From NCBI GenBank assembly GCA_003117195.1, contig BDSI01000053.1, positions 78,724 through 142,723 on the forward strand: a stretch of DNA of 64,000 bases, given 5' to 3'. The stretch comes from Eudorina sp. 2006-703-Eu-15. Lineage: Eukaryota; Chlorophyta; Chlorophyceae; Chlamydomonadales; Volvocaceae. The first letter of the stretch is position 1. Every line of letters begins with the position of its first letter. Of this stretch, positions 45,506-59,018 are shown in pieces. Both the position numbers and the translations under genes were made by a program. Under the pieces are notes generated by a model. That model saw only the letters and a program-made list of their open reading frames with translations. It did no database searches and was not told the DNA's origin.

Positions 45506-46405
45506 GTGGTGGCTGGTGGCTGGCCTCACACGGGTGGCGGGTGGTGTACAGCCTCATCACCTATTCCCCACTTACGCAACAGTCCATGACTAAGCGCACT
45601 ATTAGCAATGTATTCCTCATCACGAGCGTGGACAGTGTTTGCTTTGTGTTGATTTGGCGGTGGAGAACAGCTTCAGTCTGGAGTCAGGGTGGCGCTGTGC
45701 AGCGCTGGAAGGACCGGACCCTAGTCCCATTGAGAGGCAACGAACTGTCGCCCGTGTGGATGCGGTGTCAATGGGAAGGCTGCAAGCGAGCTTTGCATCA
45801 TTGGTCTGCTTGGTTTCACCCGCATTACGACGAGCAACTGAAATGACGTACGGGGACACGGACGGAAGGGAGTCCAGCTCCAATCGGGACTTCATCATGC
45901 ATTCCAACGTGCGCGGGTAGGCCAACTCCGTGCAGAAAACGACTGGGAGGAGGGAGGCGTGAAGGACGTGCTGTTTGGTTGACATGCCATGTACGGGAGG
46001 TAGGCCGGTGCACCCCAGGAGCGTACGGGATCGATGTCAGCGTTTGCGTTACCGGCTGCACAACCTAGCGCGACCCACATCAACCGTCTAAAAGGATGGT
46101 CCCGCCAATCAACAGGCTGTAAAGTTGGGGACTTCATGTAGGAAATGAAGACATTTATGCCCTGCCTTACAGAAGCCCAGCTGGCAAAGTGCGCCTGGTG
46201 GCGACCGTTGCGGCGCAACGGTCGTATCGTAAACGTGCAACCCAGAGTCACAGTCCGCTCACACGCACAAAAGAACGCCCAAACTTAATACGGTATTAAC
46301 ACCATTAATTATTATTATTGCAGTTCTTTTGCCTGCAAATGGCTCGAATTTGCAGTACGGACAGGTCTGACGTGTTTCCATAACTATATTCACGAAGGCA
46401 ACTCA

Positions 46406-49400
46406 ATGTTCCCCGTCATTTACTCCCTTAACCATACGAGGATGGTCACTATGGCGTATAACGATAACATGCGGCTAGCCCGCAAGGGGGGCAAAGCGGA
46501 CCTCTCGACCCGCTTGTTTGGTTTCATGACAAACGTGGCCATGCTGGCGCTCTGGAAGGTCCTTTGGGCCATAAGCTTGCCAATTGGCAAGATTATTGCG
46601 CTGAACTTATGGCTCGGGAAGAGCCTGCTGACACTCGCGATACATTTCGAGCACCAAGTGCTGAAGGCAATAGGCTGGCTATCTTCTCCAGCCTTGCCGC
46701 CTCACGCAAAGCTAGCTCGTGCTTACAAGCGAAACATGGGCGCTGACGTTAAGAACTGGCACCTGGGGCTCGGTAAGTTGGACTCCCCCAACCCAGACCG
46801 TTGCCAGGTCAGCACTGCTGAACCGGTATGCGCGGTCAAGGCAGCAGCTGCGCTCTTCTAATGTGTTTCAAAATTTTCCTCTTTTCAGCTACGATCCTCG
46901 CACTCGGCGTCGTCACCAGCGCAGCGAAGAAATGGCAGGAGCGCATGGACGCCCGCCACAGGAAGCGCGCGGCTTTGCGGAGGCTGCTTGCAGCAGCGAG
47001 CAGCTACGAGCAGTGGCGAGAAGTTGCACAGCAGCTATACGCTCTGGACGAAGCGAACATGCCGGCCGGAGACGTTTCTACCCGTCGTGCCGCGCGGCTT
47101 TATGACCGGAAGCTGTTATTGGAGAAGACAAACCACCTGCGCTCAATACGGGCCACGGGAAATGTGAAGGAAATTATGTTGGCGCTGCGCACGGACCTCA
47201 TTCGCAATATAGCCAACATCGCCAAGAGGTGCGCGTGACATTACCACAGCGTCGGGAAGCTTGGCCGATGGTCGCAAGGACCCTGCAGCTTGCCTAAAAC
47301 GTCAAATGCAGCCCCTTTATCACGGATGGCTGCACCGTCCTGCCGGGGTATGCTCTGGGTGCTTTGACGCTATGCTACAGCGCCCGACGAGGCGACCGGT
47401 CAATATTGATGATTCGGTCCGATGTCCTCCATGGCCGCCCTTCGTCTTGCAACACCAGTTTCTGACGTCCCCGCTCCGCTTCCCCCCTTCTCGGGCCCTC
47501 CGCAGCCAGCTGCACGAGCACTTCGTGGCCGTGCCGGAGGACATTGGGCGGTACCTGGCAGAGATGAAGGATCAGCTAACGCAGCTGGTGGACTGGCCGG
47601 AGGTAAGGGACGTGCGCTGCCGGGCCACATGACCGCGTGGCCGCCGTGGTGGTGGGGAGTGCTTGCAGCAGACTTCCGGCAGGGAAGGCAGTCGCTGGCC
47701 CCCGCCGCATCGGGTTCAGCAGGCATGGCCCGCCGCAGAACCGAAGGACTGCAGTCCACCGCGGGGTTCTGCCGCAGTCATTCTGTGTTTTTACGTTACG
47801 TCCGCAGTGCAGAAGCGCGGTGGGCTGCCGCTCTCTGTGCCGGGGTCGTTTGCGTGGGCAGGTCGCGGTGAGGGCGCCGGGAGCTGGCAGGTTTTCATCC
47901 AGGCAGGCAGGCAGACTTGCAGGCAGCGCGTTTTGAATGAAAAGACCAGGCCAATCAGAGCAACAGACACCGCAGTGCGACATGCTAGGAACGGCAATGT
48001 GGAAGCTTTTCGTCAAACGCAGATGGATGCCGTCGTTGAGCAGGGACGACTGCGGAAAGAACATGGCTCGGCAAGCCAATTACAAACAACAATTGCGGCT
48101 CCCTCACCTTGCCACACCCACACCTACCTACCCCTACCTACCCCTTCTTATGAATAGGACGAGCTTCCCGCGGAGGAGAAGCTGGCGTTCTTCCGGGAGA
48201 CGCGCCACACGTTTGGTCGCACGGCGCTGCTGCTGTCGGGCGGCGGCGGCCTTGGCACCTTCCACATCGGCGTCGTCAAAGCGCTCTTTGAGCAGCGGCT
48301 ACTCCCCAGGGTGCTGGCGGGGAGCAGCGTGGGATCCATCGGTGAGAAGGGTTGGGGGAGGGGGCCATAAGTAAGAAGGGGTGGGGAAGGGGGCAAAGCG
48401 GTAAGAAGGGGTGGGGAAGGGGGCAAAGCGGTAAGGAATAGTAGGAGGGGGCACGGAGAGGAATGAGAGACGGGGAGCGGGGAGGAATGGCGAGGATGGG
48501 CGGGGAAGGGGTTGAAATAAAAAACAAATCCGGAACGAACCCGGGCACACGCAGCAGACGTAAGAGTACTTCCGTGGGTGGGGGAAGAGGATAAGCAGCG
48601 CGGATGCTGGAAGTGACGGGGTGGGGCGGGAGGGAGACGTGCGTGTGAGGCTGTTGTCGGGAGTGGGTGCCGGAGCGTTCCGGAGAGATGCGGCCGAGGG
48701 GTGGAGGGGGGTGGAGGGCTTGGGCAGCGGGTTGGGACGCGGATGGCGAAATTGGAATGCGCGACCGCGAGGGGTCGTCTGACGTTTGCAGGTCCCCAGC
48801 AGGCAGCATACCAGGGGCGCATGAGCCGTCCTGTGACCACAGTGCGGCCGTACTTGGAGCTGATTAGCGAACGTCGGACTGGGGGTTTCGACATCCCCGC
48901 GGGGCGGTGGGGCAGCCGTCGCGAGGGATAAGGGCTTATTGTGATCATATCGTGCAAGCGTTATCATCAGAAATTGTGATCATAATGTGCAAAGTGCTGG
49001 CTTAAATGTGCTACACGATACAATTCATTGGCAAATGAAACGATGCATACTTTTGAGGCGCAGCGTAACACCAGTCCACGCTGTTTCTCCACCCCCCCTA
49101 CCAATTTCCTATACCCCCCGCCCCCCCGGCGCTCTCCGCTCCTGCCCCCTCCGCCCCTTTCATGCGCGCGCCGACCGGTCCGCCCGTCTTACCGTGTTGC
49201 CCTCCCGCCCTCCCATTATGTCAACCAATTTTTCTGTAACCTCCCTCCTTCCCTCTGCGGTACCTCACCCGGCAGTGTGCGGCATCATCGCCACCCGCAC
49301 GGACGCCGAGCTGCGGGACCTGTTTTCCCGCCTGGACGAGTTCGACGTGGGGTTCTTCTCCAACAGCCGCGCGGTGGAGCTGGTGCAGCACCTCATCAAC

Positions 49401-52400
49401 AAGGGCAGCCTGCAGGTATGGTTGATCGGCGGTTTTACCATCAAGGCAGCGTGCGCGATGTGCGAGGGGGGCACGGGTGCTGTGTCGGCGGTGCGTCTGG
49501 GGTAAGGTGCGCAGCCATTTTTTCCGGTGTAGCGGTAACAGGGGATGGTACGGCGTGTGTCTTCCCTGCCTGTAGCGAGGGGGGGCTGGAGGGAGGGTGC
49601 TATGTTCAACTGCCCTAGCGACCCACCTGCCTAATGTATGGGGAGCTAGCGGGCGTGTTTGTATATCGGACCTTACGAACTCGGGGACCTCAACGATCTC
49701 GTGGTTCGTCGGTACCCTGCTTGCCGACATGCCTTCTTCGCCCCACCTCGTCCATCTGTCCAAACCTGGTGCGATCTCATCGCACACGCGACCCGTTTCG
49801 CCGTTCCTGCAGGACATGTCGTACATGATTAAGAAGCTGCGGGGCCTTATCGGCGATGCGACCTTCCTGGAGGCGTACGAACGCACGGGTGGGTGGCGGT
49901 GGGTAGGTGCGCACCCGCGCGTGTGGGCATGTGGGTGGGCATCTAGCGCTCAAAGGTCAGGCGCTGTCGCCTGATCCTGTAGACACCAGTGGCGCGGAGA
50001 GGCAGTAAGTATGATTGATCTCCAGGAATGCAATCGCGTACGTGTGTGTTTGGGAAAGCAACCCGCCCCACGCAAACCGTACGTGTATGTGTGCCTCCTG
50101 GCTTTGTGCGTCGCGCGCCTCCTGTCGATTTTACTCGTTATGCCACCACCGGCCTGCCCGTTTTACCAACTCCGTCTGCTGTTCCCACCCACCCTTCCTC
50201 CCCTGAACCTGACTTAACCCCCTGACCGAGCTTGAATATGTCTACCAATTTCCTATACCTCCTGACCGACCCTCCTGACCTACCGACCCGCCAGGCCGCA
50301 TCCTGAACGTGACGGTCTGCCCCGCGGACACCAACGAGCCGCCCCGGCTGCTCAACTACCTGACGGCGCCCAACGCCATCCTCTGGTCGGCAGTGGCGGC
50401 CTCGTCCGCCTTCCCGGGGCTCTACCCGGCGCAGCACATCCTGGCGAGGAACAGCCGCGGGGAGATCATCAGGTGGGGGAGGGGGGCCGGCGGGCTGGGA
50501 GGGGGCCGGGGAATGGGGCGGGATGGGGCCAGGGGTGAGAGGGGCCGGGTGAAGGTAGGCTCAGCACCGCGGGGGCCCAATAAGATAGGGACTTGCGCTC
50601 GTGTCTGTTGGTTAGGCACCCGCCACAAGATGCACACTAGTGCGGGACGTCGGTGAGAACCGAGGCCAGGGCAAGGGGGCCAGGCCCGTGAAACGGTCGC
50701 TCCCTGTCTGCGATGCGAGGTTTGTCTGGGGTTGATTGACTGATACGCCCGGGCGGAGGCGTGTTGCGCAGGCGCTATGCTTTTGCGCCTCCGCCGGCGC
50801 TTTGCTTTTGCGTCACACCGCTTATAATTTCTTGCGCTCTGCGCCACCGCAACAGGTTCTCGGCCCAGTCGACCAACGACTCCCTGGAGCGCCGCTGGCG
50901 GGACGGCTCCCTGGAGCTGGACCTGCCCGTGCAGGTACGTCTTGCTGCTCGCTATGACTGCCTGCATGTTCAATGGCTGCTGCGTTTTATCCGGCCTGTG
51001 CGCGGATTAGTTCACCGGATACTGTACATCGGAAGAACGCCACTCCAGCGCCGCCATCCCCGTGCTCCGGATGTATTGTAATTGAAGTTGGTCGATTCGC
51101 TGTATCCCCTCCCTCCTCTCTCCCCTCTTCTCCCCTCTCCCTTCCCCTCACTTTGTTTGAACATGTCTTCCAAACTTCCCAAATTCCCTCCCCTACCTTC
51201 CCCTTCTCTCGCCTCCCCTCCCTCCCCTCTCCCTCCCCTCCGCCCCCTCAGGCCCTGGGTGAGATGTTCAACTGCAACCACTTCTTGGTGTCCCAGACCA
51301 ACCCGCACATCGTGCCGCTGCTGAACCTGAAGAAGGCCTTCAGTCGCAAGTGGGCCAACGTGCTTGAGGCGGAGCTCAAGCACCGCTGCCAGGTGGCGCA
51401 GTGGCTGCTGCCCGAGTGGGTGCCGTCCAAGTGGCTCATGCTCTTCACGCAGGTAGGCGTGGGGGGGTGTCATTATTACATTGGTGTTATAGTGGATTCC
51501 GGGGGGGGACATGGTAGTTACCGCGGCCGTTCTGTCGGAGCCGTAGACTGACGGGGCGGGCATCCGCCCCTCGGGCCCCAACGTATCCCTTCTTAAACCT
51601 CCGCCCCGCCCCATCCCACCCCAACCTGCCCATCCCACCCCAACCTGCCCATCCCACCCCAACCTGCCCATCCCACCCCAACCTGCGCTTTCCGGCCCTG
51701 ACAGGCGTGGGAGGGCGACATCACGATGACGCTGCCGTCGGCTCTGTGGCACATTGGCAAGACCATTGTCAACCCCACCACGGAGGAGCTCATCCGCAGT
51801 GTCAAGGTGCGGGGCGCGGTGGAGCGGTGGAGCGGGGCGGGCGGGGGGATGGAAGGGTGTCGAGCAGAGGGACCGAGAACCCAGCAGTCAGTCTGACCAG
51901 CGGACGGACCGACAGGCAATCAAGTCGGAGATCGATGACGTACCTGTGCGTGTGTGTAACCACTTCGCTGTCAAGTTGGTTGGTGAGTGCCAGCGTACAG
52001 TACGTATGAACCCGGTGCTTGGCAGCGTAGGGATCCGCTTCTCCAACGGCCGACACATGTCGGGTTACGGCGGCCCCCGCTACCCCCGTCTATTACCTTT
52101 CGATTGGGCCGCACCCGTCAGCGCAGTTCATTATTGACCACCATTCGCTGTACCCCTCATCAGCCCACGCCGTGCCGCCACCCACCCCCACCCCCCGCAG
52201 GTGGGTGAGGTGGCCACCTGGGAGAAGCTGAGCGCCATCGAGTGCAACTGCACCATCGAGGCCACCCTGGACAAGTGCCTCGCGCACATCACCAACCAGG
52301 TGCGGAAGGAGGGGGAGGGGAGCTGGACTGCTGGAGGAAGGGAAGGGAAGGGGGAGGAGGACACGTTGGTTTCATGGCCGGATGACTGACGGGCACTACT

Positions 52401-53914
52401 TGACCGACCTAGCGACCAGGTCTTGACAAACCCTATCCTGGCCGAAATCCTTGTAAACTTATTTGCAAGTTGGAATGGAGCTGACCGATCCATGGGTCTG
52501 TTGGCCGCCGTGTCGACTCTCGGGCCTCCAGGTTCGCGGGTACCGACTGCAGCGGATGCACAACCGCATCCCCTCCTGGCTGCACATGTCGGCAGTGGGG
52601 CTGCCCGCCGTCGCATCTTGGGGTGGCAGCGAGTTCGCCGAGGCGGCCGGCGTGGCGCGGCACACCTCCTGGGGCTCGCCCAACGCCTTTGGTGACGACG
52701 GCGCGACGTCGGGGGCGGCCGCCAGCGCCGGTGACGGTGCCATCGCTGGCGCTCTGGGTGTCGGTGCGCTCGGCGGAGCGCTGTCGGAGGCGGCCGTCGA
52801 GGCGCCGCCGGCGGCGCCGTCGCCCGGCGCGGCCAGCGGCGCACTGCGCCGCGCCTCAGCCTCCACCCACCCACTAGCGATGGCGGCGTCGATGACGTCA
52901 TCGACGCTGGCGCTGTTGAACATGGGCGGCGGCGGGGGCGTGCCGCTTGCCCCGGCGTCGCCGCAGCGGGGCGCCGCCCTGGGCGTCGGCGTCGGGGGCG
53001 TGCTGGGCGTCGGCGCGGCCGGCAGTCCAGTTCGCGGCCGCGCCAGCGCGTCGTCGTACAGCCTCGTGGGCATGATGAGTGAGCGGCAGGCGGTGGGACG
53101 CGACCTGATGCGCGCGCGCACGAGTGACGGCGGCGGCGTCAGCGCCGCGGCAGCGGCGCTCATGGCGATGCCCAACGGCGGCGGCCCCGGCCCCGCCGCG
53201 GCCGCAGGCGCAGGCGGCAGCTTCGTGATGGGCCTGGGGATGGGCGGCGTCGCCGCTAGCAGCGCCGGCGCGGTGGCGACGGGTCTACCAGTGGGAGGCC
53301 CCGCGGGGTACATGGGGCTCGACGGCAGCCGACTGGGGACGGGGTCGCCGCAGAGACGATTCGGGGGGATGATGGCGGGCTTTGGCGGCACTGGTGGCGT
53401 CGGCGTCGGCGTGGGCCACCGCGCCGGCGCTGGCGGTGTCAGCGTACCGCCGGGCCTCCCCACCTGGGTAGACGCGGCGTCAGAATGCGAGGATAGCGCT
53501 TCGGACGCCGCCGCCGCCACCGGTAGCGGCGCCGCCAGCAGCTCCGCGGCGGCTACCGCCGGCAGCGGCGTCGACGGCCTGGCCGGCGGCGGCGCCGCCG
53601 ACGGCACCGGCGTCGGCGCCGGTGGCGCCGGCCTGCGGCTCAGCAAGGAGCTTCTGGACCTGGCGTACAGCGACTGTACGGACAGCTCCGCCTGCGATCT
53701 CTGGTCGGCGCTGCTGCCGCTCGCGCGCCAGAGCGTCAGCCTGGGTGAGGCAGCTGGCACGCCGACGCTGCACGGCACCCACAACCAATTTGGCAGCAGG
53801 CACGCGCACGGGCACCGCGCCGGCGGCGGCGGCGCCGGTGGTGTCGGCGTCGGCACTGGTGGGGCGGCCGGGGCGGCCGCGAACGGTGACTCACTTGACG
53901 TGTTTGCGTACTGA
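46406..53914 (+). CDS. SDP1: SDP1-like patatin-domain triacylglycerol lipase, 12 exons
   Basis: Exons: 46406-46772, 46889-47228, 47506-47602, 48158-48341, 49276-49415, 49813-49888, 50295-50472, 50856-50934, 51252-51452, 51705-51806, 52201-52299 and 52532-53914. All are GT-AG, every joint keeps phase, and the product is 1081 aa. Order: a hydrophobic N-terminus (~37-80), a DUF3336-like basic helical region (~130-265), then the patatin domain with oxyanion loop GGGGLG (296-301), nucleophile elbow GSSVG (Ser325) and Asp477 in RDGS, so the Ser-Asp dyad is intact. [18 protein letters not shown] and [13 protein letters not shown] are family landmarks. SDP1/TGL3-5 enzymes hydrolyse stored triacylglycerol at lipid droplets, and the C. 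reinhardtii LIP4 protein is of this type. The last ~420 residues are a Gly/Ala/Ser-rich tail. The start may instead be Met13 or Met16. The identity of the family is firm; the exact N-terminus is not. Confidence 0.92.
48342..48436 (+). repeat. 30 bp repeats duplicating the 5' splice site of lipase intron 4
   Basis: The intron's donor sequence GTGAGAAGG is followed by 30 bp repeats starting GTAAGAAGGGG at 48371 and 48401 and a partial one (GTAAGGAATAG) at 48431. Each begins with a GTRAG donor-like motif. Use of the later donors would add 29, 59 or 89 nt and disrupt the reading frame. Confidence 0.8.
51612..51687 (+). repeat. 19 bp minisatellite in lipase intron 9
   Basis: Four tandem copies of CATCCCACCCCAACCTGCC just upstream of the acceptor at 51704, so the repeat forms part of the pyrimidine-rich tract. 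Confidence 0.9.
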
Positions 53915-54051
53915 GCAGCCGTACACAGATGCCGTACACTGAGTGTGAGTGCAAGGCGGGATCAATGGGATTCAGTCGGCCACCCAGATGTGGTCAGAGG
54001 CCGAAACAGAGTTGGTCGCGTATGCCAGCCAGAGAATGGTTTGACAACCGT

Positions 54052-54081
<30 letters not shown>
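54052..54081 (+). repeat. (GCA)n microsatellite
   Basis: About ten GCA triplets, 138 bp past the lipase stop codon, probably in its 3'UTR. Confidence 0.9.
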
Positions 54082-54082
<1 letters not shown>

Positions 54083-54290
54083 TGGGGGCATTGAGCGAAA
54101 GCAATCCGAGCGGCCGGATCGGGTGGCGTGATGGATTTTTGACGGAAGCGCTGACGGTGTTGGTTGCAGCCCATCCCGCCACGAGGGGCATAAAGGGCGG
54201 GGGAAGGCGAGGGGATGTGGTTTTTGCAGTTGCAGGGCCCAGGCCGGCTGCGCGATGACGGGCTTCGGATGGCTGGAGAGCGATTGCGCG

Positions 54291-54323
54291 TGTGTTTGTG
54301 TGTATGTGTGTGTGTGTGTGTGT
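54291..54323 (+). repeat. (TG)n microsatellite
   Basis: A TG-rich run with one TA step, in the probable 3'UTR of the lipase gene. Confidence 0.85.
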
Positions 54324-57300
54324 CTAGAAAAAGTGTTTTGGTCTGCCTTCTGTCCTTCCTGGCTGCCATTTGCTGTTTGCAGCTGTTGTGTGGAAGTATT
54401 ACGATGCCAAGATGATGCGGAGAGCATTTTCGGAGAACGAACAGAGACATACAACTTGAAATTTACGGGTGGCTGACTGGCTGTCTGGCTGTCTGGCTGG
54501 GCTAGACTACCCAGCCAGGGCATTGCTATACGTTTTCATGCACCTACTAGAGTTGCTTCCTGTTGGACGGGGCGTATGGCCGTGGGGAGCGGGCGGCAGT
54601 AGGGTGCTGGCGGCTGGGTGGGTGGGAGCACACCGATATGAGGGTTGTTATGAGTCGTCGGTGAGGGGCCTTTTTCAAAGTGGCGGCGGACTGTCCGGGT
54701 TGCTGGCAGGAGGTCAGTTGCTGGAAAGAGTGCGGCGGCGGGGGAGGCACCTTGTCACGCCGTGGGATAGTGGAAGTCATACACGCCCATGAAGGGCGGG
54801 CGGGAGGCAGCGGGTTTGCGAACGGACAGTGGGCTTGTCAGGTGGAGCGTGTGTGCGTGTGTATAGAGGGTTTTGCAACGACCGCGGCGCCGAGCTGCGC
54901 CTTGAAAGGGGTAATTGGGCGGGTGTGCCGCATGCTCAGCACCTCGACGCGCGTTTGACGGATGGACGGACTGACTGACTGACTGCCGAATAATGACCGC
55001 ATGCATACATACAACGTGCAAGGCTCTTGCGAGGGCAGCCGCGTCAGCGAATCGCCCTGCCTGCCGGACCAGCCCAACCCACGCCCGCCTTGTCCGCGAC
55101 GGCGTCTCCACCGGGGTGGATGGAGGAACGAATGGTTGCTGTCAGTGTCCCCAGTGCGTAGAAGTGGCCGGTGTGGGGCGGTGCGGTGGCGTCTGTCTGC
55201 CGGGGTGCGCCCGTCGGTCCCTTGATCCGTTTGTACCCAGATCCGCCCTGCAGGAAAGGAGTGGGGGTCAAAAGCACGGCCCGGTTTGGTGACCGCCCGT
55301 TGCTAAGCCGCCCGGCCTGTTCCAGGAGGGATGCAAACCCTGCGGGGTGGGTCCGTCGGTGCGTTTTCGAGGGCTCACGACTATTTCCCCTGGTGGCCCC
55401 CTGGTGCTCCCTGGTGGCACAGATCGTGTGCGCACAGATGCCTCCTTGTGGCTGCTTGATGGGGAGCAAGCGAGGGAGTAATGAAGCCTGGGAGGGGCTG
55501 GGCAGGAGGCGACAGCCCCGCTGTGGCTGGCTACACACGCACGTGAGGGGCGAGAGCAGCGTGTTGTGGAGAGCGGAGGTGTAGAGGCGGCGAGACTGCG
55601 GCGAACGGAAGGAAGGATAACAGAGGGACAAAGAACTAATAATAAAGCAGTAGGGTGGCGCTGGTGGTGCTTGGCGTCGCGGGGTTGCCATGCCATACTT
55701 GCATGCCTTACATCTATACGACCGAACAGAAGTGTGGCTGGTCGGTCCTGCAGAGGAATTGTGGTTGATCGGGCGAGGCTGACATGGGACTGGGACCGGC
55801 GGGCGCTGGGGTACCCCCCGTAAGTGAGTACCTGCGGGCACCGGCTGCTGCTGCTGTTGCTGCGGTGGTTGTGGGGTCTCACGTCGATGGCGAGTTCCCT
55901 GGCGGCCCATGCTACCCATGCTGCCCGGTACGCAAGTCGACCCGACTCCCAGTGCAAGGACCGGGCGACCGCAGGAGCGGACGGGGGAAAGTGGACGCGA
56001 ACGCAGCACACAGCACACAGCGGCGGCGCGGGCCGACTCTGCCGCCATTGTGTGGAGGCGCGAAGTGGCGCCGTGCGGTGTGTGCGGAGGAACAGATGGT
56101 AGGGAGGCCGGGGTGTTGATTGCCAGCAAGCCATCATTTGGGTATTGTCCGTAGTGTGGGCACGAGGGGTACGAGGTATTTTGGAGAGGCAGTCCGCTGG
56201 GGCGAGTGCGTGCGTGTTGGGATGTGTCGTCCAATGTGTGACTGACTGATGGATTGACGGATTGACGGACTGACTGCAGAGGGAATGGAGGAAGGGACTG
56301 AGGTTATGGGTGCGGAGGAGGAGGAAGGGCAGGCAGCTATGGGCCAAGCCGTGTATGGAAGACACTGGGGCTCCCTGGATACTACAGCTGCCCCAGGATG
56401 GGCGCCCTCATCGGTTTTGTGCTTGCTTGATAACCGACTGGGCGCTCTGGAGCACACGGCTTCCAACGTATTACTAATACCTACGATGGCTCGAAATATT
56501 TCGGGGATGTGCCAGAGCTCTCTTGCCTGGCCAGAACGGGATGTGATAATGATGATGACGGTGTGTTTGCGTTTTCGTGGTCTTATGCAGGGTTTGAGAG
56601 TACTGCCACACAGACTCACGGGTGCTTTTGCGGGACGACCTGACAGAGGTTGTAGTAGTACACGACAATGACGGGCAGAGGGCAAAAAACCGAGACGTTT
56701 TTGTCCGGATATCACTTGGCTTAGTAGACGCTATCGCATTAACCAGCAACTCCCTTTCCGGATTTCCGCCAGGTTTGGACCCTTGCCTTTTTTCCGGTGT
56801 GGAAGGGGTGGGTGGGAAAAGCGGTGGATGCCCCACGGGGGCCCACGGGGTATAACGTACTAGGCAGTGTCAGATGTGGCAGACGCAGGCGTGGGCTTTG
56901 TCGTAGAGGCAGTGAAAGAGTCCGGGGACAGTGACAGCTCCCAGAGGTCGGGTCAGCTCACACAGGGGGGGGGCCGTTGAAGGCCCATGCGGAGCAGGCA
57001 AGAGGGGGACAGTGCCCTCAGGCGGATGTGGCGTGCCAATGACGCCAATGACGCCTGACGGCTGCGTCCCACGGCCCCCCCACCCGCTAATCAATCTCTT
57101 CGTCAGTCTGTCAGACTCATCGTCATATGCCGTATCGCCCACCTGCGGCGCGGTACAATACAGTACAAAAGCCCGCCTGACCAACCACCGAACGCTGCGC
57201 GCTTGCTACGTTCACTTTTCAGTACATGTACGTACATGCCGACAAGTGTGCCTCCTCCTGTGTTGGCTGATGTCATTCATGTCGAGAAGGACAGTTTCTG

Positions 57301-59018
57301 TGTTCTACAGTCTCTGTGGTGTATGTTGTGTGCCGTACGGCTGTCGTAAGTGTATGACAGCCATCATGTACACGGATAGTAGTAGGGATACTGTCCCCGT
57401 GACTTGTGCAGGAAAACGTTGTCGTGGTGAATGCTGCCGATGTGCTGTATGGGTGCGAACCCTAAGAGGGAGGTCGCCGGGAGAGAGGCCATGCTGCCTG
57501 CGGGGTAGGTAAATAGGTAGGTACGTATTGGCCGGGGTGGCGATACGATGCTTGTGTGCGTGGGTGGCTGTCTGGGGGCGGCTGTTTGTCTGTACAGGCT
57601 AACGTTACCTGATGGCGTTACCAATCCCGCCGCTGCCATGTTTTGGGCGGGAACATTCTTTACGACGGCAAACCCGACGCAGGAGAATGCTCTCATAATG
57701 CTGGCCCGAGTGTGGGATCTGCTGCTTTTGGACACTCAGACGGACCCACGGGTCACTGTGCGGATGTGGGATGTAGGCATTATGCACCGCTCACTCCTTT
57801 CAGCCTATTGCGTGTCGTCAGCCGGACGGTCGCATTGCAATGAGATGTAGCCATGTGAATTGGTTGTCAGCAGTCATCTACCCCCCCCCCCCCGCCAGAG
57901 ATAACTGGTCGGCCCAATCAGCAAGCCTCATGCCGCCATTGCACGACAGTCTGAACCACACATGACACGCGAGCCCATACTGCGGCCTGGATGTCAGCCA
58001 GATCGGCAGAAGGTGCCCGATCCGCTTCCGTTAAGGGGGTGGCAAATAGAAGTTTCGACCCGACCGACTCCAGCCTGCTGCCAGATCTCGAGTGGACTCG
58101 GAAAGCTGCATTCCGCATGAGGGGCGGCTGCCATGACGTCGCCTGCTATCGCCTGTAAGTTCAAGTTGGTTGGGCAAGCGACGGATAACGCTTTCGGTGT
58201 TGATAGGGCCATGCGTGGGTGCATTTTGTATGTATCGATTGGTACGCAGAAACGGAACTGGAAGGAAACAGCGGAAGGCATGCTTGCTGCAGAGCGCCTC
58301 GGCTGCAGCAGGCCGGAATCCTGGACGTCCTCGCTGGCAAGTTAGATTGCGCTGGCGAGTAAGTGGGTAAACCAGTGCGTGACTACGTGCCGGCCAGTGC
58401 CGGCCGCCGTACTTATTATTGCAGCAGTGACCGCCGCAAAGCATTCGCGCTTCATTCGGGTGCTTCATACATGCGATCGCGACTGAGGTGTGCCTAACGC
58501 GTGGTCCGTAATAACGGGTGAACAGCATCCCCACGCAGTACATACCATAACGCAAGACTCGCTTACAGAAAATTCGTCACTCATCATCAAGGGTCGACGG
58601 CACCAAATTTAACGGAATCGGGCATGCATGCATCCGTACGCGTACGTCACCTGCCACAGTTTTAAGCATCCAGCCGGAACGCTCAACCCTCTATCTTCGT
58701 GGCATTCTTCGTGGCATCTTCGCAACATTATCGCCAGCAAGCGTTTTTCCAAGTAAACAACAGTTGACAAGCAAGGGTACCGCGAATGTCCGTCTCGACC
58801 GGGCCCAGGCAAGTTGAGTAGTCCCCCTGATATCGCCGTCTCGCGCCTTCCGTGCACCGCCTGCTGGCCAGCCGTTCGCCCTTGACACATCATATAAAAT
58901 ATATTTCTCAATTCTATCATGCGCCACCATACCCCAACCAAGCTGAATTCGCCTTTCTGAAAAATCGCGTGAAGTAGTTCGCTGAACGGGATTTTCCTGC
59001 CGCTTGACGCTCATAATA

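Larger units (their letters stand above)
45082..46405. other. Intergenic region and putative 5' region of the lipase gene
   Basis: No gene recognised. It contains a 20 bp tandem repeat (45234-45286), a dispersed repeat (45288-45505) and, close to the lipase start, an AT-rich stretch near 46285-46330 (TTAATTATTATTATTGC) that could belong to the promoter or 5'UTR. Confidence 0.5.
53915..59018. other. About 5 kb without a recognisable gene
   Basis: This covers the lipase 3'UTR (end unknown; no TGTAA is seen within several kb of the stop) and intergenic DNA. It contains (GCA)n at 54052-54081, (TG)n at 54291-54323, GACTGACTGACT-type runs near 54965 and 56240, and a run of 13 C near 57881. A 365-codon minus-strand frame (55268-56365) has chance composition (SQSVNPSIHQSV) and no domain. 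No RNA gene is recognised. Confidence 0.6.

Noticed and set aside
55268..56365. A 365-codon minus-strand frame
   Set aside because: It reads through GACTGACT-type simple repeats (SQSV, HQSV). It has no domain, no codon bias and no splice context.
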